Positions 1 through 7,394 of a DNA stretch of 64,000 bases are shown here, piece by piece. The stretch's first letter is position 1. Each line of letters begins with the position of its first letter. A program made the position numbers and the translations under genes. The stretch comes from Amycolatopsis methanolica 239 (GTDB lineage Bacteria; Actinomycetota; Actinomycetes; Mycobacteriales; Pseudonocardiaceae), in assembly GCF_000739085.1 (NCBI RefSeq), contig NZ_CP009110.1:6386001-6450000 (forward strand), given 5' to 3'. The notes under the pieces are model-generated. The model saw only the letters and a list, made by a program, of their open reading frames with translations. It made no database searches and had not been told where the DNA came from.

Positions 1-102
1 GCGGGTATCGACAGCGCCCTCGAACAGGCCCTCGAGCTCGAGGTCAGCCACGCCCTGATCACCGAGCACCTGCCCGGCAACGCACTCGGCAGCCGCGCAT
101 GA
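1..102 (+). CDS. C-terminal end of an unidentified protein (partial)
   Basis: An open frame enters from the left edge and stops with TGA at 100-102, giving a 33-residue tail ending LPGNALGSRA. Its stop overlaps the ATG of the acyl-CoA ligase (ATGA), so the two are translationally coupled and probably one operon. The tail is acidic and helical-looking (EQALELEVSHALI), as at the end of many crotonase-fold or acyl-CoA enzymes, but too little is present to name a family. The coding frame is well supported by the overlap; the function is not. Confidence 0.6.
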   Translation, partial: AGIDSALEQALELEVSHALITEHLPGNALGSRA

Positions 103-1586
103 TCCCCGACGACCTGGTCGCCCTCACGAAACGCGCCGCGCGGAAGTGGCCGGACAAGACCGCGTGGCTCTTCGACGAGACGGGTGCCCGCTTCACCTTC
201 GCCGACATCGACCGCGAAACCGACCGCCTCGCGGGCAGCCTGGCCGCGCTCGGCATCAACCCCGGCGACCGCGTCGCCGTCATGCTGCGCAACGAGCCCG
301 CCTTCCCCCTGCTCTGGCTCGCCCTCGCCAAACGCGGCGCCGTCCTCGTCCCCGTCAACACCAACTACCGCGAACTCGACGGGGCCCACGTCATCCGCCA
401 CTCCGGCGCCCGCCTCGCCATCGCCGCGCCGGAGTTCACCGGCCTGCTCACCCGCATCGGCATCACCACCCGCACCCCGGACGACCTGCCCGACGGCACA
501 CCGCCCGAGCAGCACCCGGCCGCCGAGACGCCCACCAACATCCAGTACACCTCCGGCACCACCGGCGCCCCCAAGGGCTGCGTCCTGCCGCACCGCTACT
601 GGACCACCCTCGCCCGCAGCCTCGTCGACGACTTCCCCCACCTGACCGACGAAGACACGATCCTCACCGCCCAGCCGTTCCACTACATCGATCCACAGTG
701 GAACGTCGCGGTCGGCCTCGCCGCGGGCGCGACGCTCGTCGTGCTCGACCGCTTCCACCCCAGCACCTTCTGGGCGAAGATCCGCGAGCACGGCGTCACC
801 TGGTTCTACTGCCTCGGCCTCATGCCGACGCTGCTGCTCCGCCAGCCCGAACACCCCGACGACAAACACCACCGCGTCCGCTCGGTCATGGCCTCGGCCA
901 TCCCCCGCGACCGGCACACCGAACTCGAAGCCAGGTGGGGCGTGCCCTGGTACGAGGCGTTCGGCATGACCGAAACGGGCGGCGACATCCGCGACCGCCC
1001 CGAGGACCACCGGCCCGGCAGCGGCTGCATCGGCCGCCCCATCCGCGAGCGCGAGGTGGTGATCGCCGACGACGACGGCAACCCGCTGCCCCGCGGCCGG
1101 ACCGGGGAGCTGCTCATCCGCGGCGTCGGCCTCATGCACGGCTACCACGACGCCCCCGAGGCGACCGCCCGCGCCTTCCGCGGCGGCTGGTTCCACACCG
1201 GCGACCTGGCCACAATGGACGCCGAGGGCCGGGTCCACTACGTGGGCCGCACGAAGGACATGATCCGCCGCAGTGGCGAGAACATCTCGGCCGACGAGGT
1301 CGAGCGCGCCCTCCTGCTGCACCCCGCCGTCGCGCTGGCGGCCGTGATCGCGGTGCCCGACGACCTGCGCGGCGAAGAGGTCAAAGCCTTCATCGTGCCG
1401 GCGACGGACACCACCCCGGACGAGCTGGCCGAACACTGTGCGTCCCAGCTGGCCTACTTCAAGGTCCCGCGCTACTGGTCACTCACCGCGGACCTGCCGC
1501 GCACCCCGTCGGAACGCATCGCGAAGGGCAAGCTCCCCGCCCTCGACACCCCGACCTACGACCGGGTGGCGGGCACATGGCTCTGA
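99..1586 (+). CDS. AMP-dependent acyl-CoA synthetase (ANL superfamily)
   Basis: Predicted 495-residue ATP-dependent ligase that activates a carboxylic acid as an acyl-adenylate and transfers it to CoA. The P-loop-like motif YTSGTTGAPKG lies at about residues 150-160, followed by the GMTETGG and GWFHTGDL core motifs, the hinge GRTKDMIRRSGENIS, and near the C-terminus ERIAKGKL with the likely catalytic lysine at about residue 475. Length and motifs suit short or medium-chain or carnitine-type CoA ligases of the CaiC-like branch; the substrate cannot be read from the sequence. It starts inside the stop of the upstream frame and overlaps the start of a TetR gene, so all three look co-transcribed. 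Confidence 0.9.
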   Translation: MIPDDLVALTKRAARKWPDKTAWLFDETGARFTFADIDRETDRLAGSLAALGINPGDRVAVMLRNEPAFPLLWLALAKRGAVLVPVNTNYRELDGAHVIRHSGARLAIAAPEFTGLLTRIGITTRTPDDLPDGTPPEQHPAAETPTNIQYTSGTTGAPKGCVLPHRYWTTLARSLVDDFPHLTDEDTILTAQPFHYIDPQWNVAVGLAAGATLVVLDRFHPSTFWAKIREHGVTWFYCLGLMPTLLLRQPEHPDDKHHRVRSVMASAIPRDRHTELEARWGVPWYEAFGMTETGGDIRDRPEDHRPGSGCIGRPIREREVVIADDDGNPLPRGRTGELLIRGVGLMHGYHDAPEATARAFRGGWFHTGDLATMDAEGRVHYVGRTKDMIRRSGENISADEVERALLLHPAVALAAVIAVPDDLRGEEVKAFIVPATDTTPDELAEHCASQLAYFKVPRYWSLTADLPRTPSERIAKGKLPALDTPTYDRVAGTWL

Positions 1587-2218
1587 CCACCGAGCAACGC
1601 GTCCGCCGCGCCGCGGTCAAGCTGTTCGCCGCCAAGGGGTTCCACGGCACCGGCATCCGCGACCTGGCCCAGGCCGCCAGGATCTCCAGCGCGAGCCTCT
1701 ACCACTACATGGGCACCAAGGAGGACCTGCTCGTCGACATCATGCGGGAGTGCCTGGACCGGCTCCTGCTGGCCGCGCGCCGGGCGCTGGACACCGTCGA
1801 CGACCCGGCCGACGCGCTGTCCGCCCTGGTCACGCTGCACGTCATGGCCCACGCCGCCCAGCCCGACGAGACCCGCGTGGTGGACAACGAGGTCAGCGCC
1901 CTGTCCCGGCCCGCGCGGCGGCGGATCGTGGCGCTGCGGGATGAGTACGAAGCCATCTGGGCAGACACCATCGACAAGGGTGTCTCAGGGGGCGTGTTCG
2001 ACGCCCCGGAACCGGCCGTGACCAGGCTCGCCCTGCTGGAGATGTGCACCGGCGTCGCCCGGTGGTATTCACCACGTGGTCCACTGCCGCTGGACCGCCT
2101 CGCCGCCCGATATGCCCAGCTCGCGCTGCGCATGCTGGGAAGCCCAGCGCTCCCCGGCGAGCAGGGCGCCGAACGGGCCCGGGAGGTCGCCGCCGAGGTG
2201 TGGCGCATACGGCCCTAG
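1577..2218 (+). CDS. TetR/AcrR family transcriptional regulator
   Basis: 213-residue one-component repressor. The N-terminal helix-turn-helix is clear: AVKLFAAKGFHGTGIRDLAQ, then ARISSASLYHYMGTKEDLL (residues about 10-50), followed by an all-helical ligand-binding domain. The ATG at 1577 lies inside the 3' end of the acyl-CoA ligase gene in another frame (10-base overlap), which supports the start and operon membership. The position suggests it senses an acyl-CoA or a related substrate and controls the ligase operon; that is inference from context. TetR_C subfamily not assigned. Confidence 0.9.
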   Translation: MALTTEQRVRRAAVKLFAAKGFHGTGIRDLAQAARISSASLYHYMGTKEDLLVDIMRECLDRLLLAARRALDTVDDPADALSALVTLHVMAHAAQPDETRVVDNEVSALSRPARRRIVALRDEYEAIWADTIDKGVSGGVFDAPEPAVTRLALLEMCTGVARWYSPRGPLPLDRLAARYAQLALRMLGSPALPGEQGAERAREVAAEVWRIRP

Positions 2219-2261
2219 CTGGGGTCTTGCCGACTCGGCCGGGCTGAGGGACCCTCGAAGG

Positions 2262-2591
2262 GTGACTGAGCGAACGATCCAACTGGAATTGGATGAGCAG
2301 GGTCTCGCACTGGGCCTCCCTGCACCGTCCCACCCTCAGGATCATGTACATGATGTGCCCTACCGCCCCGTCCAGTTCCGTGACGACGACCTGCCCACCG
2401 CGCTCGAGCGCTGCGCGCACTGGCTCAGGTCGGCACAGGAGTGGCTGGGCGAGCCGGTGGATGTGGTCTCCATCCACCTCGACTACGACGACCGCGAAGG
2501 CGCGCCGTACTACGACCTGAAGCTCCTCTGCAACGAGGAGGACCTGGCCGGGGCGCCGCGCGCACTGCGGGACGCCGCCAACGAATCCTGA
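2262..2591 (+). CDS. Small conserved-looking hypothetical protein
   Basis: 109 residues from GTG at 2262. I do not recognise the family. It is acidic and soluble-looking, with no signal peptide or membrane segment. The stretch SIHLDYDDREGAPYYDLKLL reads like paired beta strands and a conserved acidic patch. Codon usage matches its neighbours and the gene ends just before a strong hairpin, both consistent with a real gene. The preceding GAAGG may serve as ribosome site but is close to the GTG; an earlier in-frame start would run back into the TetR gene. Monocistronic, between the TetR gene and a convergent dehydrogenase. Confidence 0.6.
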   Translation: MTERTIQLELDEQGLALGLPAPSHPQDHVHDVPYRPVQFRDDDLPTALERCAHWLRSAQEWLGEPVDVVSIHLDYDDREGAPYYDLKLLCNEEDLAGAPRALRDAANES

Positions 2592-2605
2592 GTCAGTTGC
2601 CAGAT

Positions 2606-2650
2606 CCCTCGGGGCCGCCTCCGGAAACCTTCCGGGGGCGGCCCTGAGGG
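2606..2650. terminator. Bidirectional hairpin terminator
   Basis: A nearly perfect 20-base inverted repeat with a 5-base loop: the left arm starts CCCTCGGGGCCGCC and the right arm ends GGCGGCCCTGAGGG. It sits between convergent genes (the 109-residue protein and the acyl-CoA dehydrogenase), where a two-way terminator is expected. A short T-rich stretch (TTGTTCT) follows on the plus strand. Confidence 0.8.
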
Positions 2651-2656
2651 TTGTTC

Positions 2657-3826
2657 TCAACCCAGCGCGCCGCCGATCTTGACGTGCCCCTTCAACAAGT
2701 TCCGGGCGATCGTGCGGCGCTGGATCTCGTCCGTGCCCTCGTAGATGCGCAGCAGGCGCAGCTCGCGGTACCACCGCTCGATCGGCAGCTCCCGCGTGTA
2801 GCCCATACCACCGTGGATCTGCAGCACCCGGTCGACGATCTCGTTGGCCTTGATGCCGCCGTACAGCTTCGCGATCGACTGCGCGTGGCGGGAGTCCATT
2901 CCGGAATCGACCTGCCAGGCCGCGTGCAGCACCAGCCAGCGCAGCGCTTCCAGCTCCACACCGGAGTCCGCGATCATCCACTGGATCGCCTGCCGGGTCG
3001 CGATCGGCGCCCCGAACGTCTCACGCGTGTTGGCGTGCTCGATCGCCATCGAAATGAGCCGCTCGCACGACCCGATCGCGCGGGCGGGCAGCAGGTAGCG
3101 GCCGCGGCCGATCCATTGCATCGCCAGCGCGAAGCCCTGGCCCTCCTCGCCGAGGATCTGACTCTCCGGCACTCGCACGTTGTCGAACACCAGCGACGCC
3201 GGGCCCCACTCGCCCATGGTGTCGATCGGCTCGGACTTCCAGCCCATGTCCCGGTCGACGAGGAAGCAGGTGACGCCGCCGTTAGCGCCTTTCTCCGGGT
3301 CGGTGACCGCGAACACCATCACGAAGTCGGCCTCGTTGCCGCCGGTGATGAACGTCTTCTCGCCGTTGATGATCCAGTCCGCGCCGTCCTTGCGGGCCGA
3401 GGTGCGGATGTTCTTCGCGTCGGAGCCGGCGCCCGGCTCGGTGATCGCGAAGCACGACTTGCGCTCGCCGGAGATCGTCGGGAGCAGGTAGCGCTCCTTC
3501 TGTTCGTCGTTGGCGTGGAACAGGATGTTGTCCGCCGCGCCACCGAAGCGGAAGGGCACGAAGGTGCGGCCGAGCTCGGCCTCCAGCAGCGCGGTCATCA
3601 CGGCCGACAGGCCCATGCCGCCGTACTCCTCCGGGGTCTGCACGCCCCAGAAGCCGGACTCCTTCGCCTTGAGCTGCAGCGCGGTCAGCTCGTCCGAGGT
3701 GAGGCCGGGTTCGCCGCGGCGTTCGCGGCGCAGCACCTCCTGTTCGAGCGGCATCAGCTCACGCTGCACGAACGTGCGCACCCAGTCGCGCACTTCCCGC
3801 TCTTCGGTGCTCAAGCTGAAGTCCAT
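2657..3826 (-). CDS. Acyl-CoA dehydrogenase
   Basis: 389-residue flavoenzyme catalysing alpha,beta-dehydrogenation of an acyl-CoA, passing electrons to ETF. Visible family marks: the N-terminal helical domain, the FAD/substrate motif CFAITEPGAGSD, WIINGEKTFITGG, and the C-terminal stretch GGMGYTRELPIERWYRELR followed by IYEGTDEIQRRTIARNLL. The Glu in IYEGT is at the catalytic-base position of MCAD-type enzymes. The ATG at 3826 has an AGGAGGG ribosome site six bases upstream. A TetR-type palindrome lies just upstream. The acyl substrate is unknown. Confidence 0.93.
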   Translation of the reverse strand: MDFSLSTEEREVRDWVRTFVQRELMPLEQEVLRRERRGEPGLTSDELTALQLKAKESGFWGVQTPEEYGGMGLSAVMTALLEAELGRTFVPFRFGGAADNILFHANDEQKERYLLPTISGERKSCFAITEPGAGSDAKNIRTSARKDGADWIINGEKTFITGGNEADFVMVFAVTDPEKGANGGVTCFLVDRDMGWKSEPIDTMGEWGPASLVFDNVRVPESQILGEEGQGFALAMQWIGRGRYLLPARAIGSCERLISMAIEHANTRETFGAPIATRQAIQWMIADSGVELEALRWLVLHAAWQVDSGMDSRHAQSIAKLYGGIKANEIVDRVLQIHGGMGYTRELPIERWYRELRLLRIYEGTDEIQRRTIARNLLKGHVKIGGALG

Positions 3827-3839
3827 CGTCGGCCCTCCT

Positions 3840-3853
3840 ACTAAGCGCTTGCT
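3840..3853. promoter_or_regulatory. Candidate TetR-type operator upstream of the acyl-CoA dehydrogenase
   Basis: On the minus strand the sequence is AGCAAGCGCTTAGT, centred on the perfect palindrome AAGCGCTT. It is close to the published KstR2 consensus (A-n-CAAG-nn-CTTG-n-T) and to other TetR boxes before beta-oxidation genes. It lies 14-27 bases upstream of the start codon. Which regulator binds is unknown; no KstR2-like gene is recognised in the window. Confidence 0.45.
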
Positions 3854-3859
3854 TACCTG

Positions 3860-4702
3860 TCAGGCTAGCGCACGCGGCCCGTTCCCGGAATGGAGTTCGG
3901 TGAGGAACCCACGCAGCGCGGCCGTGACCCGGTTCGGCCGCTCGACCGGCGGGAGGTGACCGGCGTCCGGCAGGTCGAGCCGCCGCGCTCCGGCGATACC
4001 TGCGCTGAGCAGGCCAGACACCTCCTGGATCTCCGGCACGTCGAGGAGGCCGTTGATCACCAGCGTGGGTGCCACCACCTCGCCCAGCCGGCCGGCGGGG
4101 CCCGGTTCCAAATGTCGTTCGGTCCGCTGCGGCCCGGTCCAGGTCCGCCGGAAGACGCCGCGGAGCATGAGGACGAGGTCGGACGGTTCCGGCACCAGGA
4201 ACCGCGCCTGGGCCAGCGCCATCGCCTCGACGTCGGCCTGGTCGGGCTCCCGGGTCCGCGCCGCGTAGGCGCGCAGCCGCTCGGCGGGCACCGCGCTGTG
4301 CACCTCGCGGGCGGCGCGAGCACGCATCGACTCCGGCCACTCGTGGCCGGACAGCCCCGAGCAGATCAGCACCAGCCCCCTGACCCGGTCCGGCGCCGCG
4401 AGCGCGGCCTCCAGCGCGTACGACCCGCCCATCGAGCAGCCGACCAGGACCGCCCGGTCGACGCCGAGCGCGTCCATCAGCCCGAGGAGGTCCTCGAAGT
4501 GGCAGTGGTCGCCGGCCGCATCGGCGGACTCGCCGAAGCCGCGCTGGTCGTAGCGGATCACCCGGTGGGTGCCGGCGAGCCCGTCGAACTGGGCGGCCCA
4601 CATGCGCCGGTCGGCCGCTCCGGCGTGCACGAAGACCACCGGCGGACCCGAGCCTGCCTCGTCGTAGGCCAGATCGGCCCCGTTGACGTGAACCACGTTC
4701 AT
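3860..4702 (-). CDS. Alpha/beta hydrolase
   Basis: 280-residue alpha/beta-fold hydrolase. The oxyanion region GPPVVFVHAGAADRRMW and the nucleophile elbow VGCSMGG (Ser of G-x-S-x-G) are present, with a late acid in NGLLDVPE and the catalytic His in DAGHLPPVERP. No signal peptide, so cytoplasmic. ATG at 4702 follows a divergent gap of about 65 bases shared with the PPTase gene. It lies upstream of the acyl-CoA dehydrogenase on the same strand with a 33-base gap, so it may be co-transcribed and hydrolyse an ester or lactone from the same pathway. Substrate unknown. Confidence 0.88.
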   Translation of the reverse strand: MNVVHVNGADLAYDEAGSGPPVVFVHAGAADRRMWAAQFDGLAGTHRVIRYDQRGFGESADAAGDHCHFEDLLGLMDALGVDRAVLVGCSMGGSYALEAALAAPDRVRGLVLICSGLSGHEWPESMRARAAREVHSAVPAERLRAYAARTREPDQADVEAMALAQARFLVPEPSDLVLMLRGVFRRTWTGPQRTERHLEPGPAGRLGEVVAPTLVINGLLDVPEIQEVSGLLSAGIAGARRLDLPDAGHLPPVERPNRVTAALRGFLTELHSGNGPRALA

Positions 4703-4768
4703 GGTGGTCAACGTATGGCGCTGATCCGCTGCTCGCGCCCGTGTTCGCGCACCGCGTAGGTTTGGGAC

Positions 4769-5470
4769 GTGATCGAGTGCACGGTGTGGTGGGCGGTTCC
4801 GCTGCCGAACGAGCCCCGGTACCTCGACCTGCTGGACGACGTGGAGCGCGGCAGGCACGGCGGCTACCGGAAGGAGATCGACCAGCGGCGGTTCCTCACC
4901 GGGCGGGTGCTGGCCAAGACGGTCGCCGCCGAGCTGCTCGGCCGCGCACCCGACGCGGTGTCCTTCGACGCGACCTGCGACGACTGCGGCAAGCCCCACG
5001 GCAGGCCGCGGGTGCCGGGGGCCGGGTTCGACCTGTCCATCTCGCACTCCGGTGAGCGGATCGGGGTGGCCGTGACCAGCGGCGTTCCGGTGGGCCTGGA
5101 CGTCGAGACCGCCACCCGCCGCGCCGAGGACTCGCTGATCGCCTACGCGCTGAACGAGACGGAGGTGGCCGCGCTGGACGGCCTCACCGACGCCGAGCGC
5201 GTGGCCGCGTTCTTCCGGTACTGGACCGGCAAGGAGGCGCTGATGAAGGCCACCGGGCGCGGGCTGAAGATCCCGCTGCAGAGCATCACGCTGGCCGGCC
5301 CGGGCGAACCACCCCGACTGCTCTCCTCGGCCGACCCGGCATTGGACCCGGCGCGGACGCGCCTGGCCGATCTCGACCCCGGCGCTGGATACCGCGCGGC
5401 GATCGCCGTGCTGGCGGACGAGGACCTGAAGGTCACCGAGCGCTGGTGGGCGCCCGCCGGGACGAACTGA
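4769..5470 (+). CDS. 4'-phosphopantetheinyl transferase (Sfp type)
   Basis: 233-residue enzyme that moves phosphopantetheine from CoA to a serine of carrier proteins in fatty acid, polyketide or peptide synthases. Family marks: FLTGRVLAKTVAAELLG, the CoA-contacting region GRPRVPGAGFDLSISHSGE, the Mg-binding GLDVET, and FRYWTGKEALMKATGRGL with the W/KEA signature. GTG start at 4769; TAGGTT six bases upstream looks like a -10 box, so the transcript may be leaderless. It faces an isochorismate synthase gene, a pairing seen in siderophore biosynthesis, but no NRPS or PKS gene is in the window. Confidence 0.92.
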   Translation: MIECTVWWAVPLPNEPRYLDLLDDVERGRHGGYRKEIDQRRFLTGRVLAKTVAAELLGRAPDAVSFDATCDDCGKPHGRPRVPGAGFDLSISHSGERIGVAVTSGVPVGLDVETATRRAEDSLIAYALNETEVAALDGLTDAERVAAFFRYWTGKEALMKATGRGLKIPLQSITLAGPGEPPRLLSSADPALDPARTRLADLDPGAGYRAAIAVLADEDLKVTERWWAPAGTN

Positions 5471-5526
5471 CCGCCGGCCGGCAACGGCAGGCGACCCGCC
5501 TCCCGCAACCCGATCCCCAGCCCAAT

Positions 5527-5588
5527 CGGTTGCCGAGCCGCCGGGTCAAGGCACGCTTTCCCGCCTTGACCCGGCGGCTCGGCAACCG
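5527..5588. terminator. 25-bp perfect inverted repeat between convergent genes
   Basis: Arms 5527-5551 and 5564-5588 are exact reverse complements (left arm begins CGGTTGCCGAGCCGCC), with a 12-base loop containing CTTTC. It lies between the PPTase (+) and isochorismate synthase (-) stops, so a bidirectional terminator is the simple reading. The arms are long and free of mismatch for a terminator and may belong to a dispersed palindromic element; no second copy is seen in this window. Confidence 0.75.
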
Positions 5589-5614
5589 AACACTGAAAGA
5601 TCGGGTTCGGGAGG

Positions 5615-6742
5615 TCACAGCTCCAAGCCCATAGCGCGCAGCAGCGTCTGGAACTTCGCGGACGTCTCGTCCAGTTCGGCCTTCGGGTCCGACGCGGGCA
5701 CGATCCCCCCGCCCGCGTACAACCGCAACCGCGACGCGGACACCTCGGCGCAGCGGATCGACACCGCCCATTCGCCGTCGCCGTTGGCGTCCATCCAGCC
5801 GACCGTTCCGGCGTAGTACCCCCGGTCGAACGGCTCCAGCTCGCCGACCAGCTGCCGCGCGTCCTCGGTGGGCGAGCCGCAGATGGCGGGCGTCGGGTGC
5901 AGCGCGCCGGCCAGGTGCAGCGCCGTCACGTCCGGGTCGGTCAGCTCGCCCGTCACCATCGTGCTCAGGTGCCACATCGTGGGCGTCGACACGAGCGACG
6001 GGGTCCGCGGCACGTGCAGGTCGCGGCAGAACGGCCGCAGCGTCTCCACGATCGCCTCGGTCAGGACCGCGTGCTCGACGTGGTCCTTGCGCGAGGCCGC
6101 CAGCCGTTCGGCGTTCTCCCGGTCGGTGACCGGGTCGGCCGAGCGGGGCGCGGACCCGGCATGCGGGTGCGACACGACGCGGCGGCCGCTGCGGGACACC
6201 AGCAGCTCCGGCGTCGCGCCGATGAGGGATCGCCCGCCGGGCAGGGCCGCGGCGAACGTGTAGCCGTGCGGGTTGTCCTTGACCAGGTTGTGCAGCACGG
6301 CCTTGACCGGCACCTCACCGGAGAACTCCAGGTCGAGGGCGCGCGCGAGCACCACCTTGCGCATACCGCGATCGGACAGGGCCCGGACGGCGCGGGCGAC
6401 CGCCTCCGCGTGGTCGACCGGTTCGGGCACGGCCCGGACGACGTCCGGACCATCGACGGTCATCCGCGGCAGGTCAGCGGCCGCGGGGTGCGCCGGGGCG
6501 GCCACCTGGACCGCCTCGGGCACGACGAGGTGCCCGGGCGTCGCGGTGGTGTCGAAAGGCAGGACACCGACCGCGAGCGACCCCGGGGTCCCGGCCAGAG
6601 CGGCCGGGACCGCGTCACCGAGCGCCGGCACGTCGGTGCCGGTGAAGGTCAGGCGGGAGCCGGACCCGAAGATCGTGTGCCGTGAGGTGGCGAAGTAGAA
6701 GTCGCCTGGCGTGTACTCCTCGAGCGTCTCCCTGGCATCCAC
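5615..6742 (-). CDS. Isochorismate synthase (EntC/DhbC/MenF family)
   Basis: 375-residue chorismate-utilising enzyme converting chorismate to isochorismate, the first step toward salicylate/DHB siderophores or menaquinone. The C-terminal catalytic half is intact: PHAGSAPRSADPVTDREN, LHVPRTPSLVSTPTMWHLS, LHPTPAICGSPTEDA and the Glu-rich LEPFDRGYYAGTVGWMD. GTG at 6742 is chosen because GGGAG lies about ten bases upstream and the only longer form would need a poor TTG. The 'LHPTPAICG' form fits DhbC/EntC better than anthranilate or aminodeoxychorismate synthases. Its role (siderophore or menaquinone) is not decided by the sequence; the adjacent PPTase favours siderophore. Confidence 0.88.
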   Translation of the reverse strand: MDARETLEEYTPGDFYFATSRHTIFGSGSRLTFTGTDVPALGDAVPAALAGTPGSLAVGVLPFDTTATPGHLVVPEAVQVAAPAHPAAADLPRMTVDGPDVVRAVPEPVDHAEAVARAVRALSDRGMRKVVLARALDLEFSGEVPVKAVLHNLVKDNPHGYTFAAALPGGRSLIGATPELLVSRSGRRVVSHPHAGSAPRSADPVTDRENAERLAASRKDHVEHAVLTEAIVETLRPFCRDLHVPRTPSLVSTPTMWHLSTMVTGELTDPDVTALHLAGALHPTPAICGSPTEDARQLVGELEPFDRGYYAGTVGWMDANGDGEWAVSIRCAEVSASRLRLYAGGGIVPASDPKAELDETSAKFQTLLRAMGLEL

Positions 6743-6823
6743 ACCCCCATTGTGCTCCCGCTCAGGCGTCGGCGAGCGCAAGTGTCACGGGCGCAACACT
6801 TCGCCGCCGACCTGCGGAAACGG

Positions 6824-7135
6824 TTACTTGAGGGCGTCGATCAATGCCGCGCGCTGGCGCTCGCCGAGTCCGCCGGCCCGCCGGTCCGGGTCGATCCCGG
6901 CCTTCTCCAGGAGCGCGGCCACCTTGACGGCGCCGAGCCCGGGAACCGCCTTCAGCAGCTGGGTGACCTTGGTCTTGCCGATCGTCTTGTCGTCCTTGGC
7001 CTTCGACAGCACCGTGTCGATGGACTGCTGACCGGACTTGATCGACGCGAGCAGCTCGGAGCGAGCCTTCCGGGCCTCGGCCGCCTTGGCCAGGGCCTCC
7101 GCACGCTGCTCCGGGGTCAACGTGGGCAGAGCCAA
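6824..7135 (-). CDS. mihF: Integration host factor, actinobacterial type (mIHF)
   Basis: 103-residue small basic nucleoid protein that bends DNA without sequence similarity to enterobacterial IHF. The start MALPTLTPEQRAEALAKAAE, an alpha-helical middle, the KVTQLLKAVPGLGAVKVAALL helix-two-turn-helix and the RAGGLGERQRAALIDAL tail are typical. TTG at 7135 is the start: GGAAGGA lies eight bases upstream, and family members begin MALP. A gap of 259 bases to the divergent fatty acyl-CoA ligase gene holds no gene; it contains a GC-rich hairpin-prone leader on the mihF side. In mycobacteria and streptomycetes mihF is highly expressed and important for growth. Confidence 0.93.
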   Translation of the reverse strand: MALPTLTPEQRAEALAKAAEARKARSELLASIKSGQQSIDTVLSKAKDDKTIGKTKVTQLLKAVPGLGAVKVAALLEKAGIDPDRRAGGLGERQRAALIDALK

Positions 7136-7394
7136 CGTAGTAGTCCTTCCGTGTGTCGGATATCCGCTCTCGCGGCGACGGCTGGCACCCAGCGAGGTGC
7201 TTGCTCCTGCAAGCGCTGGCCAGGCCGTCTGGTCCACGCGCCCAGTAAACGCCACCTGGGCTGATGCCGCGACACCGACACGCGAGGAAACCCCCGGTCG
7301 GGGCGGGTGCGATCAGTCCTGGCAACCAACGGTGTCTTCCACTTAGAGTGACCGCAACACGTTCAACGCCGAACTTCACCGCGCGGGAGTGCCC

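Noticed and set aside
146..2218. Long Arg/Pro/His-rich frame over the acyl-CoA ligase and TetR genes
   Set aside because: It is the other-frame shadow of the ligase; only its end, from 1577, is a real gene (TetR).
1893..2981. 362-codon leftward frame
   Set aside because: It crosses two genes and a strong terminator, with low-complexity Arg/Ala composition; GC-rich antisense shadow.
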